A stretch of DNA of 64,000 nt. Source: Rhizobium sp. NFR03. GTDB taxonomy: Bacteria; Pseudomonadota; Alphaproteobacteria; Rhizobiales; Rhizobiaceae. A program made the position numbers and the translations under genes. Shown in pieces: positions 26,069-35,288 of this stretch. The DNA lies in assembly GCF_900111275.1 (NCBI RefSeq), contig NZ_FOGR01000003.1, forward strand, positions 310,001 to 374,000, written 5' to 3'. The number at the start of each line of letters is the position of its first letter. Position 1 is the stretch's first letter. Below the pieces are notes generated by a model. It had not been told where the DNA came from, made no database searches, and was given only the letters and a program-made list of their open reading frames with translations.

Positions 26069-28150
26069 TTATTCCGCTGCCGCTTTGAAGTTGCTGCGTG
26101 CCAGCGCCGAACATTCGGCCATGACCGCGGAAGCGCGCGCTATCGGGTTCGTCAAATAGAAGTCTTTCACCGGAGACGCAAACACGGATTTGGTCATCTC
26201 ACCGGCTTTTTGTGCAAGTGCGGCAATTTCGCCGTCAACTGCCTCGGCGATCATGTCGACATCGCCGAAATGAGGGAATTCCGCCACCAGATTGCGCCGG
26301 AGATCGGTCAGCGAATCGAAGGGCAGCTTCTTGCCGAGGACGTCGGACAAGGCCCGCAGGATGGCCCAGTCCTCGCGGGCTTCGCCCGGCGCGAAGCCGG
26401 CACGATTGCCCATCTGGACGCGGCCTTCGGTGTTGACCCAAATGCCGGACTTCTCGGTGTAGGTCGCACCGGGAAGAATGACATCTGCACCATGCGCGCC
26501 ATTGTCGCCATGCGAGCCGATATAAACCGTGAAGCCGCTCATGCGGGTTGCCAGATCGATCTCGTCGGCACCCAGCAGGAACAGCACGTCCGTGCCCGTC
26601 ACCATCTCGTGCGCCGTCTTGCCATTCGCACCCGGCACGAAGCCGAGGTCGAGGCCGCCGACACGTGCTGCCGCCGTATGAAGCACGGCAAAGCCGTTCC
26701 AGCCTTCGGAAACAGCACCGATCGCGCCCGCAAGCTTAGCAGCGGAAGCGAGAACAGACGCGCCACCTTCGCCGATAAGTGCGCCCTGCCCGATGATGAT
26801 CATCGGACGCTCGGCCTTCGTCAGCACCTCATAGAAGCTTCCACGGCCGGCGAGCAGTTCGCCGAGCGAGTCCGTGCCTGCGCCGAGGTAGTCATAGGAA
26901 TAGCGCAGTTCGGCCGCTTCGCCGATGACGCCAATCGGGAATTTTCCCATCCGGAAGCGCTTGCGGATACGGGCGTTCAGCACAGACGCTTCGAACCGGG
27001 GATTTGCACCGATGATCAGCAGCGCGTCAGCGTTTTCAATGCCCTGGATCGTGGGATTGAAGAGATAGCTTGAACGGCCGAGCGAGGGATCGAGCGCTGC
27101 GCCATCCTGGCGGCAGTCGATATTTGCGGAACCGAGCGCCGTCATCAGGCTCTTCAGCGCGTACATCTCCTCGACGGATGCGAGATCGCCCGCAATCGCG
27201 CCGATTCGCTCGCCGCTCGTTCCCGCCACCGCAGCCTTGATGGCCGCGAACGCCTCACCCCAGCTGGCGGGCTGCAGACGGCCGTCTTTCTTCACATAGG
27301 GGCGATCGAGCCGCTGGGTCTTCAGGCCATCCCAGATGAAGCGGGTCTTGTCGGAGATCCACTCCTCGTTGATCTCTTCGTTGATGCGCGGCATCACGCG
27401 CATGACTTCGCGACCGCGCGTATCCACACGGATAGCCGAACCAACGGCGTCCATGACGTCGATCGACTCGGTCTTGCCGAGTTCCCACGGACGAGCGTTG
27501 AACGCGTAGGGCTTGGACGTCAGCGCGCCGACCGGGCACAGATCGACAACATTGCCCTGAAGTTCCGACGTCATCGCCTGCTCGAGATAGGTCGTGATCT
27601 CGGCATCTTCACCGCGACCGATGAGGCCCAGTTCCGCAATGCCGGCGACCTCGGTCGTGAAGCGAACGCAACGCGTGCAGTGAATGCAGCGGTTCATGAC
27701 CGTCTTCACAAGCGGACCGATATACTTGTCCTCGACCGCACGCTTGTTCTCGTTGTAGCGAGTCGAATCGACGCCGAAGGCCATCGCCTGGTCCTGCAGG
27801 TCGCATTCGCCGCCCTGATCGCAGATCGGGCAGTCCAGCGGATGGTTGATCAGCAGGAATTCCATGACGCCTTCGCGGGCCTTCTTGACCATCGGGGTGT
27901 TCGTGAAGACTTCCGGCGTTTCTCCATTCGGGCCGGGGCGCAGGTCACGCACGCCCATGGCGCAGGAGGCAGCCGGCTTTGGCGGCCCCCCCTTCACCTC
28001 GATCAGACACATGCGACAATTGCCGGCAACCGACAGCCGCTCGTGGAAACAGAAGCGCGGAACCTCGGCGCCGGCTTCCTCGCATGCCTGAAGCAGCGTG
28101 AAATGATCCGGGACTTCGATCTCTTTTCCGTCGACTTTCAGCTTTGCCAT
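26069..28150 (-). CDS. nuoG: NADH-quinone oxidoreductase subunit G
   Basis: 693 residues from MAKLKVDGKEIEV; an upstream in-frame start would add 19 residues without match to the family. The N-terminal ferredoxin-like part has Cys34/45/48/63 for the 2Fe-2S cluster (N1b). CPICDQGGECDLQD and CIHCTRCVRF provide N5 and N4 ligands. A molybdopterin-oxidoreductase-like domain without cofactor follows, as usual for the mitochondrial-type subunit. It conducts electrons from NuoF to NuoI. Confidence 0.96.
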   Translation of the reverse strand: MAKLKVDGKEIEVPDHFTLLQACEEAGAEVPRFCFHERLSVAGNCRMCLIEVKGGPPKPAASCAMGVRDLRPGPNGETPEVFTNTPMVKKAREGVMEFLLINHPLDCPICDQGGECDLQDQAMAFGVDSTRYNENKRAVEDKYIGPLVKTVMNRCIHCTRCVRFTTEVAGIAELGLIGRGEDAEITTYLEQAMTSELQGNVVDLCPVGALTSKPYAFNARPWELGKTESIDVMDAVGSAIRVDTRGREVMRVMPRINEEINEEWISDKTRFIWDGLKTQRLDRPYVKKDGRLQPASWGEAFAAIKAAVAGTSGERIGAIAGDLASVEEMYALKSLMTALGSANIDCRQDGAALDPSLGRSSYLFNPTIQGIENADALLIIGANPRFEASVLNARIRKRFRMGKFPIGVIGEAAELRYSYDYLGAGTDSLGELLAGRGSFYEVLTKAERPMIIIGQGALIGEGGASVLASAAKLAGAIGAVSEGWNGFAVLHTAAARVGGLDLGFVPGANGKTAHEMVTGTDVLFLLGADEIDLATRMSGFTVYIGSHGDNGAHGADVILPGATYTEKSGIWVNTEGRVQMGNRAGFAPGEAREDWAILRALSDVLGKKLPFDSLTDLRRNLVAEFPHFGDVDMIAEAVDGEIAALAQKAGEMTKSVFASPVKDFYLTNPIARASAVMAECSALARSNFKAAAE

Positions 28151-28339
28151 CTTCGCACTCAATCCTGTCTTCTTCCGCCGGTCTTCAAGCGACGGATCGA
28201 TCGTCAAAGGGCCTTAGCGGCCCAATCTGTCCCGAGGCCATCGGCCTCGATCATCCATGCGGGTCAGAGCCCTGATGCGCGACCGCTTGCAGAAGCTCCT
28301 GCTTCTATCTCAGGGTCACCCGCCGTCCGGCGTCCGTTC

Positions 28340-29074
28340 TCAACTCTTGGCGAGAACCTTGGCCTGTTCAACCCAGCGGTCCCTTACGATCCGACCACTC
28401 ACATTCAGTTCCCGGTCAAACCGGGCAATGTCGTTCTCGTCCCAAGCCGCGATCTCGCTGAACCGCGTGACCTCGAAACTCTTAAGGACCTGCTCGAGCT
28501 TCGGACCAATGCCCGAGATCTTCTTCAGGTCGTCAGCCACCTTGCCCCGCCGGACGCGTACCGGCTTTGCCGCCGGGCGCTTCTCGTTTGCGGTTCGCGG
28601 AGTTGTCTCGGCAACAGCCGCCGACGCACGTTCCATGACGGCAGCCGTCGCTTCAGCAGCGGCCGCATTGATCGATGTTACCGGCTCGACAGGAAGCCCA
28701 GCGTCCGTTTCCGGCGCAGCTTCATCGGCAATACCGGGCTCAACCGCTCTGCCCGGTGCGCCTTCCGCTTTTCCAGCAGATTCCGTCCCGTGCCCCGCCT
28801 GACGCTCTGCCTCGGCGGTGGCCGCTGCCTTCTGCGCTGCTTCCATGAAGCCCTGCATCGCACCGAGCATGAAGCCTGCAAAATGGCTTGCCATTCCAAA
28901 ACCCATCGCTGCTGCCGCTGCAACCGAAGCCGTCGGGTGCTGCATCAGCGGAGGCAAGGGCGGACCGCCCTCCTTTGTCCAGCCAGCAAATCCCGCAGGA
29001 TCGCCCTTAGACGACGAAGGGCTCTGCTCACATGCGGGTCCGGCCTGCTCATCGTCGTACGGCGACGTTGTCAT
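28340..29074 (-). CDS. helix-hairpin-helix protein encoded between nuoF and nuoG
   Basis: 244 residues. The N-terminal third is low complexity, with a hydrophobic Ala/Gly/Met stretch (about 50-75). The middle is an Ala/Glu-rich linker. The last 75 residues hold a helix-hairpin-helix-like domain with DDLKKISGIGPKLEQVLKS, similar to the C-terminal domain that many rhizobial NuoE proteins carry and to COG3743 proteins. It is not a known complex I subunit of E. coli or mitochondria, but its place (4 bases after nuoF, 189 before nuoG) suggests assembly or regulation of the complex. Function unknown. Confidence 0.8.
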   Translation of the reverse strand: MTTSPYDDEQAGPACEQSPSSSKGDPAGFAGWTKEGGPPLPPLMQHPTASVAAAAAMGFGMASHFAGFMLGAMQGFMEAAQKAAATAEAERQAGHGTESAGKAEGAPGRAVEPGIADEAAPETDAGLPVEPVTSINAAAAEATAAVMERASAAVAETTPRTANEKRPAAKPVRVRRGKVADDLKKISGIGPKLEQVLKSFEVTRFSEIAAWDENDIARFDRELNVSGRIVRDRWVEQAKVLAKS

Positions 29075-29078
29075 TCAT

Positions 29079-30383
29079 TTACTCCGCAGCTTGCAGAACG
29101 GCGCCATGCGAGGAGGCGTTGCGCGTGTATTCATCGATACGGGCTTCCATCTCGGGGCGGAAGTTACGGATCAGGCCCTGGATCGGCCATGCGGCCGCAT
29201 CGCCGAGTGCGCAGATCGTGTGCCCCTCGACCTGCTTCGTCACATCGAACAGCATGTCGATTTCCCGCTTCTGGGCGCGACCCTGAACCATGCGCTCCAT
29301 GACGCGCATCATCCAGCCCGTGCCTTCGCGGCAGGGCGTGCACTGGCCGCAGCTCTCGTGCTTGTAAAATGCTGCAAGGCGCCAGATAGCCTTGATGATA
29401 TCCGTCGAACGATCCATCACGATGATGGCGGCCGTTCCGAACGACGATTTCACGTCGCGCATCCCATCGAAGTCCATCGGAGCATCGATGATGTGTTCGG
29501 CCTTGACCACGGGACAGGACGAGCCGCCGGGAATAACGGCAAGAAGATTATCCCAGCCGCCGCGTACGCCGCCGCAATGCCGTTCGATCATCTCGCGGAA
29601 CGGCGTTCCCATCGCGTCTTCGAAGGTGCAGGGCTTGTTGACATGGCCGGAAACCATGAACAGCTTCGTACCGACATTGTTCGGGCGGCCGATCGACGAG
29701 AACCAGCCCGCGCCGCGACGAAGGATCGTCGGTGCGACAGCGATCGACTCGACGTTGTTCACCGTCGTCGGGCAGCCATAAAGGCCCATATTGGCCGGGA
29801 ACGGCGGCTTGAGGCGCGGCTGGCCCTTTTTGCCTTCCAGGCTTTCGAGCAGCGCAGTTTCCTCACCGCAGATATAGGCTCCGGCACCATGGTGGACGAA
29901 GATCTCCATGTCCCAGCCGAGCTTGTTGTTCGCGCCGAGAAGACCCGCATCATAGCATTCGTCGATGGCAGCCTGCAGAGCCTCGCGCTCGCGCATGTAC
30001 TCGCCGCGAACGTAGATATACGCCGCGTGCGCGCCCATGGCGAAGCTGGCGATAACGCAGCCTTCGATCAGCGTGTGCGGATCGTGACGCATGATGTCAC
30101 GGTCCTTGCAGGTGCCGGGTTCGGATTCGTCGGCATTCACGACGAGGTAGTGCGGGCGACCGTCACTCTCCTTCGGCATGAAGGACCACTTGAGGCCCGT
30201 CGGGAAGCCAGCGCCACCGCGACCGCGCAGACCGGACGCCTTCATCTCGTTGATGATCCAGTCGCGACCTTTTTCCAGGATCTGCTTGGTGCCGTCCCAG
30301 TGGCCGCGCGACATAGCGCCCTTCAGCGACTTGTCGTGAAGGCCGTAGAGATTGGTGAAGATGCGATCTTTATCGTCAAGCAT
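29079..30383 (-). CDS. nuoF: NADH-quinone oxidoreductase subunit F
   Basis: 434 residues. [13 protein letters not shown] marks the NADH/FMN site, [12 protein letters not shown] the FMN loop, and [15 protein letters not shown] the Cys ligands of 4Fe-4S cluster N3. It oxidises NADH and passes electrons through FMN to the Fe-S chain. The length is normal for the family. It begins 48 bases after the small ORF that follows nuoE. Confidence 0.97.
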   Translation of the reverse strand: MLDDKDRIFTNLYGLHDKSLKGAMSRGHWDGTKQILEKGRDWIINEMKASGLRGRGGAGFPTGLKWSFMPKESDGRPHYLVVNADESEPGTCKDRDIMRHDPHTLIEGCVIASFAMGAHAAYIYVRGEYMREREALQAAIDECYDAGLLGANNKLGWDMEIFVHHGAGAYICGEETALLESLEGKKGQPRLKPPFPANMGLYGCPTTVNNVESIAVAPTILRRGAGWFSSIGRPNNVGTKLFMVSGHVNKPCTFEDAMGTPFREMIERHCGGVRGGWDNLLAVIPGGSSCPVVKAEHIIDAPMDFDGMRDVKSSFGTAAIIVMDRSTDIIKAIWRLAAFYKHESCGQCTPCREGTGWMMRVMERMVQGRAQKREIDMLFDVTKQVEGHTICALGDAAAWPIQGLIRNFRPEMEARIDEYTRNASSHGAVLQAAE

Positions 30384-30431
30384 GGCTCAGTCCGCCGATT
30401 CTTCGAGAATGTGGATCCGCCGTCAAGCGGG

Positions 30432-30581
30432 TCAGTCCTTGCGTCCATTCTTCGGGCTGCCGTCTTTGCCTCTTGGCACCGGTCGCCGGCGGCTGCCGAT
30501 CGTTCCGGTGTACAAGGCTTCGCAGCCCGTGGCCAGAGCAACCGTGCGCCGAAACGAGGCGCAACGGTGCCCGACCGTCAT
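30432..30581 (-). CDS. small basic protein encoded between nuoE and nuoF
   Basis: A 49-residue frame starting one base after the nuoE stop (TGA-T-ATG), with GAGGGA about 8 bases before its ATG. The peptide is strongly basic, has two cysteines in its first half and a Lys/Arg/Gly-rich end, and resembles nothing I recognise. It fills a gap of 200 bases in an otherwise tight operon. Coding status rests on spacing and ribosome site alone. Confidence 0.45.
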   Translation of the reverse strand: MTVGHRCASFRRTVALATGCEALYTGTIGSRRRPVPRGKDGSPKNGRKD

Positions 30582-30582
30582 A

Positions 30583-31470
30583 TCATTTTCCCTCAGGCGC
30601 CGGCTTCCCGGCACCAGCCGTCAGGTCGGTCTTTTCGCCGCCCTCCGGCGTATCGACCGTTGCGGCGTCCTTGGTCTCGCCGCCCTCCGTCTTCGCGTTC
30701 GCTGCGGCCTCGCCCTTGGCGGTCGCCGGCGTCTTCATGGTCGGATTGGTCTCGGCATCCGTGCTCTTCGGACGGCCGGCTTCCGACGGAGGAACCGAAG
30801 CTCCCTCTGCCGGCGCGGGCGGTGCCGGAGGCTCGGTAACCTGGTTGCGCTGCGCCGTGGGCTCTTCGGTCAGCGTCGTCAGACCGTCGATCGGCGCGGA
30901 GAAAATGCGGTCGATCTGCGGGCCCGGAACGATCTCGGCGCCACGACCGGCGTCGAAAGCGTCGATGATCTCTTCCAGCCGCTCGACCGTGAGGTCTTCA
31001 TAGCTGTCCTTGAAGATCATCACCATCGGCGCGTTGACGCAGGCGCCCTGACACTCGACCTCTTCCCACGAGAGCGTACCGCTCTCGTTCTGGGTCAGCG
31101 GCTGACCATGGATCTTGCGCTTGCAGAGTGCGATCAGCTCCTCCGAGCCGCGCAGCATGCAGGGTGTCGTACCGCAGACCTGGATGTGCGCCCGCGTACC
31201 GATCGGCTTCAGCTGGAACTGGGTATAGAAGGTCGCCACTTCGAGAACGCGGATGTATGGCATGTCGAGCATGTCGGCGATGCTCTCGATCGCGGCCTTG
31301 GTGACCCAGCCGTCCTGCTCCTGTGCCCGCATCAACAGCGGGATGACAGCGGACTGCTGGCGGCCTTCCGGATACTTCCGGATCGTGGTCTGAGCCCAGG
31401 CAGCATTTGCATCGCTGAACGCGAACTGCTGCGGCTGGACGGTTTCATCGGCTAGTCGACGAACGGACAT
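30583..31470 (-). CDS. nuoE: NADH-quinone oxidoreductase subunit E
   Basis: 295 residues. The thioredoxin-like domain (about 20-170) has the four 2Fe-2S ligands Cys99, Cys104, Cys140 and Cys144 (CGTTPC and CQGAC), cluster N1a. Residues about 190-295 form a Pro/Ala/Glu-rich tail without fold, longer than in E. coli. In several rhizobia this tail ends in a helix-hairpin-helix domain; here such a domain is found instead in a separate gene between nuoF and nuoG. It forms the NADH-dehydrogenase module with NuoF. Confidence 0.95.
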   Translation of the reverse strand: MSVRRLADETVQPQQFAFSDANAAWAQTTIRKYPEGRQQSAVIPLLMRAQEQDGWVTKAAIESIADMLDMPYIRVLEVATFYTQFQLKPIGTRAHIQVCGTTPCMLRGSEELIALCKRKIHGQPLTQNESGTLSWEEVECQGACVNAPMVMIFKDSYEDLTVERLEEIIDAFDAGRGAEIVPGPQIDRIFSAPIDGLTTLTEEPTAQRNQVTEPPAPPAPAEGASVPPSEAGRPKSTDAETNPTMKTPATAKGEAAANAKTEGGETKDAATVDTPEGGEKTDLTAGAGKPAPEGK

Positions 31471-31487
31471 GTTTACCGCACCCTATT

Positions 31488-31658
31488 TCAGTTTCTCGAT
31501 CCGGCGAACATGCTGGTGAACAGCGGCTCGGACCCGGATGAATTTTGTTCGCGGCGATCGGCCGCGGCGGAAGACTGCCCGTTCTTGGCCGACTGGGCCA
31601 GAAGGCGGTCGAGCGTCTGGATGACGAAACGGCGGGCGGCGACGGAACGGTCGAGCAT
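31488..31658 (-). CDS. small protein encoded between nuoD and nuoE
   Basis: A 56-residue frame whose ATG overlaps the nuoD stop (TGATG), after a GGAGG inside the nuoD end; nuoE follows 17 bases later. The sequence begins [20 protein letters not shown], an amphipathic helix, and continues with a Ser/Ala/Asn-rich part ending FAGSRN. I know of small unnamed ORFs at this spot in rhizobia. No known domain. It could be a lineage-specific complex I accessory peptide. Confidence 0.6.
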   Translation of the reverse strand: MLDRSVAARRFVIQTLDRLLAQSAKNGQSSAAADRREQNSSGSEPLFTSMFAGSRN

Positions 31659-32848
31659 CAGCGATCGACCTCCCCGAACACGATATCCAGCGAGCCGAGA
31701 ATGGCCGAGACGTCGGCAAGCTGGTGGCCACGACAGATGTAATCCATCGCCTGGAGATGGGCGTAGCCTGGCGCACGGATCTTGCAGCGATACGGCTTGT
31801 TGGTGCCGTCCGACACGAGATAGACGCCGAATTCGCCCTTCGGCGCCTCGACCGCGGCGTAAACTTCGCCGGCCGGCACGTGGTAGCCTTCCGTGTAGAG
31901 CTTGAAGTGGTGAATCAGAGCTTCCATCGACCGCTTCATCTCGCCCCGCTTCGGGGGCACGACCTTGCCGTCGAGCGAGGAGACCGGGCCGACCTTTGCG
32001 TCGCCCAGAAGACGATCCACGCACTGGCGCATGATCTTGGCCGACTCACGCATTTCGATCATGCGGATCAGGTAACGATCGTAGCAGTCGCCGTTCTTGC
32101 CGATCGGAATATCGAAATCCATGTCAGCGTAGCATTCGTAGGGCTGCGACTTGCGCAGATCCCACGCAGCACCCGAACCGCGAACCATGACGCCCGAAAA
32201 GCCCCAGGCCCAGCAATCTTCAAGGCTGACGACGCCAATGTCGACGTTGCGCTGCTTGAAAATGCGGTTTCCGGTGAGAAGGTCGTCGATATCGTCGACC
32301 GTCTTCAGGAACGGATCGATCCACTTGCCGATATCCTCGACCAGCTCGTGCGGAAGATCCTGGTGAACGCCGCCCGGACGGAAGTAGGCGGCGTGCATGC
32401 GCGAGCCGGAGGCACGCTCGTAGAACACCATCAGCTTTTCGCGCTCTTCGAAGCCCCAGAGAGGCGGCGTCAGCGCGCCGACGTCCATTGCCTGCGTGGT
32501 AACGTTCAGCAGATGCGACAGGATGCGGCTGATTTCGGAATAAAGCACGCGGATCAGCTGACCGCGGATCGGGACGACCGTGCCGGTCAACTTCTCGACT
32601 GCGAGCGAAAAGCCATGCTCCTGGTTCATCGGCGCGACGTAGTCGAGACGGTCGAAATACGGCAGAGCCTGCAGATAGGTCTTCGCCTCGATCAGCTTCT
32701 CGGTGCCGCGATGCAAGAGGCCGATATGCGGATCGACCCGCTCGACGATTTCCCCGTCAAGCTCCAGCACGAGGCGAAGAACGCCGTGTGCGGCCGGATG
32801 CTGCGGCCCGAAATTGATATTGAAGTTGCGGATATTATGTTCGTTCAT
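31658..32848 (-). CDS. nuoD: NADH-quinone oxidoreductase subunit D
   Basis: 396 residues, homologous to the large subunit of NiFe hydrogenases but without the metal cysteines. The [20 protein letters not shown] motif near the start bears the quinone-site His, and the C-terminal [19 protein letters not shown] is conserved. It builds the quinone pocket with NuoB and NuoH. A GGAG lies before the ATG. A 484-base insertion-like spacer with a dead gene separates it from nuoC. Confidence 0.97.
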   Translation of the reverse strand: MNEHNIRNFNINFGPQHPAAHGVLRLVLELDGEIVERVDPHIGLLHRGTEKLIEAKTYLQALPYFDRLDYVAPMNQEHGFSLAVEKLTGTVVPIRGQLIRVLYSEISRILSHLLNVTTQAMDVGALTPPLWGFEEREKLMVFYERASGSRMHAAYFRPGGVHQDLPHELVEDIGKWIDPFLKTVDDIDDLLTGNRIFKQRNVDIGVVSLEDCWAWGFSGVMVRGSGAAWDLRKSQPYECYADMDFDIPIGKNGDCYDRYLIRMIEMRESAKIMRQCVDRLLGDAKVGPVSSLDGKVVPPKRGEMKRSMEALIHHFKLYTEGYHVPAGEVYAAVEAPKGEFGVYLVSDGTNKPYRCKIRAPGYAHLQAMDYICRGHQLADVSAILGSLDIVFGEVDR

Positions 32849-32868
32849 GTGCGTGCTCCGAAGCGGAA

Positions 32869-32897
32869 GCGAATAGCGAATAGCGAATAGTTTTCGA
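32869..32897. repeat. left terminal repeat with three GCGAATA heptamers
   Basis: GCGAATA occurs three times in tandem (32869-32889). TAGCGAATAGTTTTCGA (32881-32897) is the inverse of TCGAAAAGCTATTCGCTA at 33307-33324 apart from one inserted base. Together they bracket the dead four-helix-bundle gene. Confidence 0.75.
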
Positions 32898-32918
32898 GGC
32901 GCGCGGGCTTATCCGTCT

Positions 32919-33281
32919 TCATCGTGAGGATCCTTGCAGACTCCTGATCAGAGCCCGTACCATTTTTCCGATGTCATTGCATCGTCCATCCAGATGTTCG
33001 GCCTCACCAACCGGCAAGAGCCCAACGCGTCGAGCAATCAACAAATGCGTTTCCAGTTCCTTGAGAGAGCCTTGGGAAATACGCAGGAACTGAATGAAGC
33101 TTCCTGCACTCTCTCGACCATGACCTTCCGCGATGTTCGCCGCAATCTATGTCGCCGAACGTCTTATCTGACCCGTTAGACCAAACATCTCCTGTTTGGG
33201 AAAGCCTGATGTGCATTGATAGCAGCTTACGGCCAACTCGACCGCCTGCTGCCAGACTTTCAGGTCTTTGTAGGGGTCTAT
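32919..33281 (-). pseudogene. four-helix-bundle (23S rRNA intervening-sequence type) protein, broken
   Basis: Read on the minus strand, the frame YKDLKVWQQAVELA continues through FPKQEMFGLTGQIRRSAT, a stop, then IAANIAEGHGRESAGSFIQF and RISQGSLKELETHLLIARR to a TGA. This is the full four-helix-bundle protein family (TIGR02436/PF05635 type), about 120 codons. Two lesions are seen: the codon where ATG is expected, behind a good GGGGAGG ribosome site, is ATA (33279-33281), and a TAG replaces the Ser codon in the conserved SATSIAANIAEG motif. The gene lies between nuoC and nuoD and is flanked by terminal inverted repeats. Confidence 0.85.
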
Positions 33282-33306
33282 CGATCGCCTCCCCGTCTGT
33301 CGTTAT

Positions 33307-33324
33307 TCGAAAAGCTATTCGCTA
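33307..33324. repeat. right terminal repeat of the nuoC-nuoD insertion
   Basis: TCGAAAAGCTATTCGCTA is inverted relative to 32881-32897, with a single-base indel. It ends 8 bases before the nuoC stop codon. Confidence 0.7.
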
Positions 33325-33332
33325 CTCACTGA

Positions 33333-33932
33333 TCACTTCGCCTTCTCGTCACCGGGCAGAACGTAGTCCGTCCCCTCCCAAGGCGACAAGAAGTCGAAGT
33401 TTCGGAATTCCTGTTTCAGCTCGACCGGTTCATACACCACGCGCTTCGCTTCGTCGTTATATCGAACCTCGACATAACCCGTGAGCGGAAAATCCTTGCG
33501 CAGCGGGTAGCCCTCGAAGCCGTAGTCGGTGAGGATGCGGCGGAGGTCCGGGTGACCGGTGAAAAGGATGCCGTACATATCGTAGGCTTCGCGCTCGAAC
33601 CAATCGGCCCCGGGGAAGACGCTGCAGATCGACGGGACGGGCTCTTCTTCCGACGTCGCGACCTTGACGCGGATACGCTGGTTCTGCTTCGGCGACAGGA
33701 GGTGGTAGACCACATCGAAGCGCTCTGCACGGGATGGGTAGTCCACGCCGCACACGTCGATAATGTTCACGAAACCGCAGCGGGCATCGTCGCGCAGGAA
33801 CGTGAGGAGCGCGACGATATTCTCGCCGGTCGTCGTCAGCGTCAGATCTCCGAAAGCGATGTTCGCTTCGGCGAAAAGGGCGCCACTGGTTTCCCGAAGA
33901 TAGGTCGCGAGGCTGTTCAGAGCTTCACTCAT
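33333..33932 (-). CDS. nuoC: NADH-quinone oxidoreductase subunit C
   Basis: 199 residues, the 30-kDa subunit, separate from NuoD unlike the fused E. coli NuoCD. The signature [22 protein letters not shown] and the following [16 protein letters not shown] are complete. It is a structural part of the peripheral arm next to the quinone site. It begins 77 bases after nuoB. Confidence 0.96.
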   Translation of the reverse strand: MSEALNSLATYLRETSGALFAEANIAFGDLTLTTTGENIVALLTFLRDDARCGFVNIIDVCGVDYPSRAERFDVVYHLLSPKQNQRIRVKVATSEEEPVPSICSVFPGADWFEREAYDMYGILFTGHPDLRRILTDYGFEGYPLRKDFPLTGYVEVRYNDEAKRVVYEPVELKQEFRNFDFLSPWEGTDYVLPGDEKAK

Positions 33933-34009
33933 TGCATGTCCTTATCCGGATGATCATCGGGACTGAGACCCATGCGGCCTGAAATCCCCTGATCGAAGAC
34001 CCCGAGGGC

Positions 34010-34588
34010 CTAGCGTTCGATCGTGCCCGTGCGGCGGATCTTCTTCTGCAGCAGGAGCACGCCGTAAAGCAGCGCTTCTGCCGTGGGAGGACAGCCCGGC
34101 ACATAGATATCGACAGGCACGACGCGATCGCATCCGCGCACCACCGAGTAGGAATAATGATAGTAGCCGCCACCATTCGCGCAGGAACCCATCGAGATCA
34201 CGTAACGCGGCTCCGGCATCTGGTCATAGACCTTGCGGAGCGCCGGCGCCATCTTGTTGGTCAGCGTTCCCGCAACGATCATCACGTCGGACTGGCGCGG
34301 CGAGGCGCGCGGCGCGAAACCGAAACGCTCGGCGTCGTAGCGCGGCATCGACATCTGCATCATTTCGACCGCGCAACAGGCCAGACCGAAGGTCATCCAC
34401 ATCAGCGAGCCGGTGCGGGCCCAGTTGATCAGTTCGTCGGTCGAGGTGACGAGGAAACCTTTGTCGGCAAGCTCATTGTTGATCTCACCGAAAAACGGAT
34501 CGTTCGCGCCGACAGGCTTGCCGGTCGAGGGGTCGATGATGCCCTTGGGGGACTGCGCCACCATAGGGTTCGTGGTTGCTACTCCCAT
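34010..34588 (-). CDS. nuoB: NADH-quinone oxidoreductase subunit B
   Basis: 192 residues from [12 protein letters not shown]; an in-frame start 7 codons upstream lies deeper in nuoA. The N2 cluster ligands are the adjacent cysteines in ACCAVEMM, the Cys in [16 protein letters not shown] and the Cys in [15 protein letters not shown]2 is the last cluster before ubiquinone. The start overlaps the end of nuoA by 10 bases. Confidence 0.97.
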   Translation of the reverse strand: MGVATTNPMVAQSPKGIIDPSTGKPVGANDPFFGEINNELADKGFLVTSTDELINWARTGSLMWMTFGLACCAVEMMQMSMPRYDAERFGFAPRASPRQSDVMIVAGTLTNKMAPALRKVYDQMPEPRYVISMGSCANGGGYYHYSYSVVRGCDRVVPVDIYVPGCPPTAEALLYGVLLLQKKIRRTGTIER

Positions 34589-34944
34589 TCGAGTGCTCCC
34601 TTCTTCCATTCATAGATGAAGCCGATGGTCAGCACGCCGAGGAACGCCATCATGGACCAGAAACCGAACCAGCCCATACCCTTGAAGGCGACAGCCCAGG
34701 GAAAGAGGAAGGCAACTTCCAGATCGAAGATGATGAACAGGATCGAGACGAGATAGAACCGGATGTCGAACTTCATGCGCGCGTCATCGAACGCGTTGAA
34801 GCCGCACTCGTAGGCCGAAAGCTTTTCGTCGTCCGGCGCCTTGAAGGCGACTGCGAACGGCGCGGCAAGAAGTGCCAGCCCGATGACCAGCGAGATGCCG
34901 ATGAAGATGGCGATCGGGATATAAGAACCGAGAAGGTCTGTCAT
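34579..34944 (-). CDS. nuoA: NADH-quinone oxidoreductase subunit A
   Basis: 121 residues with three helices. The loop between helices 1 and 2 contains [22 protein letters not shown], the NuoA signature with its redox-state-exposed Cys. It is the first gene of the operon. A ribosome site is weakly defined (CAGGGACAAAATA before the ATG). Confidence 0.96.
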   Translation of the reverse strand: MTDLLGSYIPIAIFIGISLVIGLALLAAPFAVAFKAPDDEKLSAYECGFNAFDDARMKFDIRFYLVSILFIIFDLEVAFLFPWAVAFKGMGWFGFWSMMAFLGVLTIGFIYEWKKGALEWE

Positions 34945-35287
34945 TATTTTGTCCCTGCCCGCGGCCGCGCCGGTAAGGCGCGATTGGCGTCTGCCTGCAG
35001 GCCGAAAAATGTTGCAACGCCAAAGTCGTTAGCCCAGCCCGCGCCGTGGCGCAAGCCTCGCATTCCGTTTTCATCCGCTCGTTCAAGCGAATGAAGATTC
35101 TGCATATTCGGTGGTTCCATCCCAGCCGCACGGATCACGCCCGAAGCAGGACTGGGTTGTAAACTACATAGGTGTTTCTGTGAAAATTACCACGCTTCAG
35201 AAGACATGAAAGTGTGGAGGGGCAAAATGTCGCGGTCCTCTTTCGAGGACCGCTGATCGACATTTTCATTTTACTCTGAGAGTAAAA
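34945..35287. other. spacer between nuoA and tRNA-Asp
   Basis: 343 bases that must hold the nuo promoter (minus strand). I did not find a clear sigma-70 hexamer pair. The tRNA-side end holds two hairpins (35224-35266 and 35268-35288). No gene seen. Confidence 0.5.
35224..35266 (-). terminator. long hairpin downstream of tRNA-Asp
   Basis: AAAATGTCG and CGACATTTT enclose a strong GCGGTCCTC-GAAA-GAGGACCGC stem (minus strand), ending in a short T run. It is the likely terminator of the tRNA-Asp transcript. Confidence 0.65.
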
Positions 35288-35288
35288 T
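35268..35288 (-). other. hairpin abutting the tRNA-Asp 3' end
   Basis: ATTTTACTC-TGA-GAGTAAAAT, nine base pairs starting at the CCA end of the tRNA; a 3'-trailer processing hairpin or a first terminator. Confidence 0.5.

Noticed and set aside
33004-33216. Minus-strand frame of 70 codons starting MHIRLSQTGD between nuoC and nuoD
   Set aside because: It is an out-of-frame reading of the broken four-helix-bundle gene; the family sequence is in another frame.
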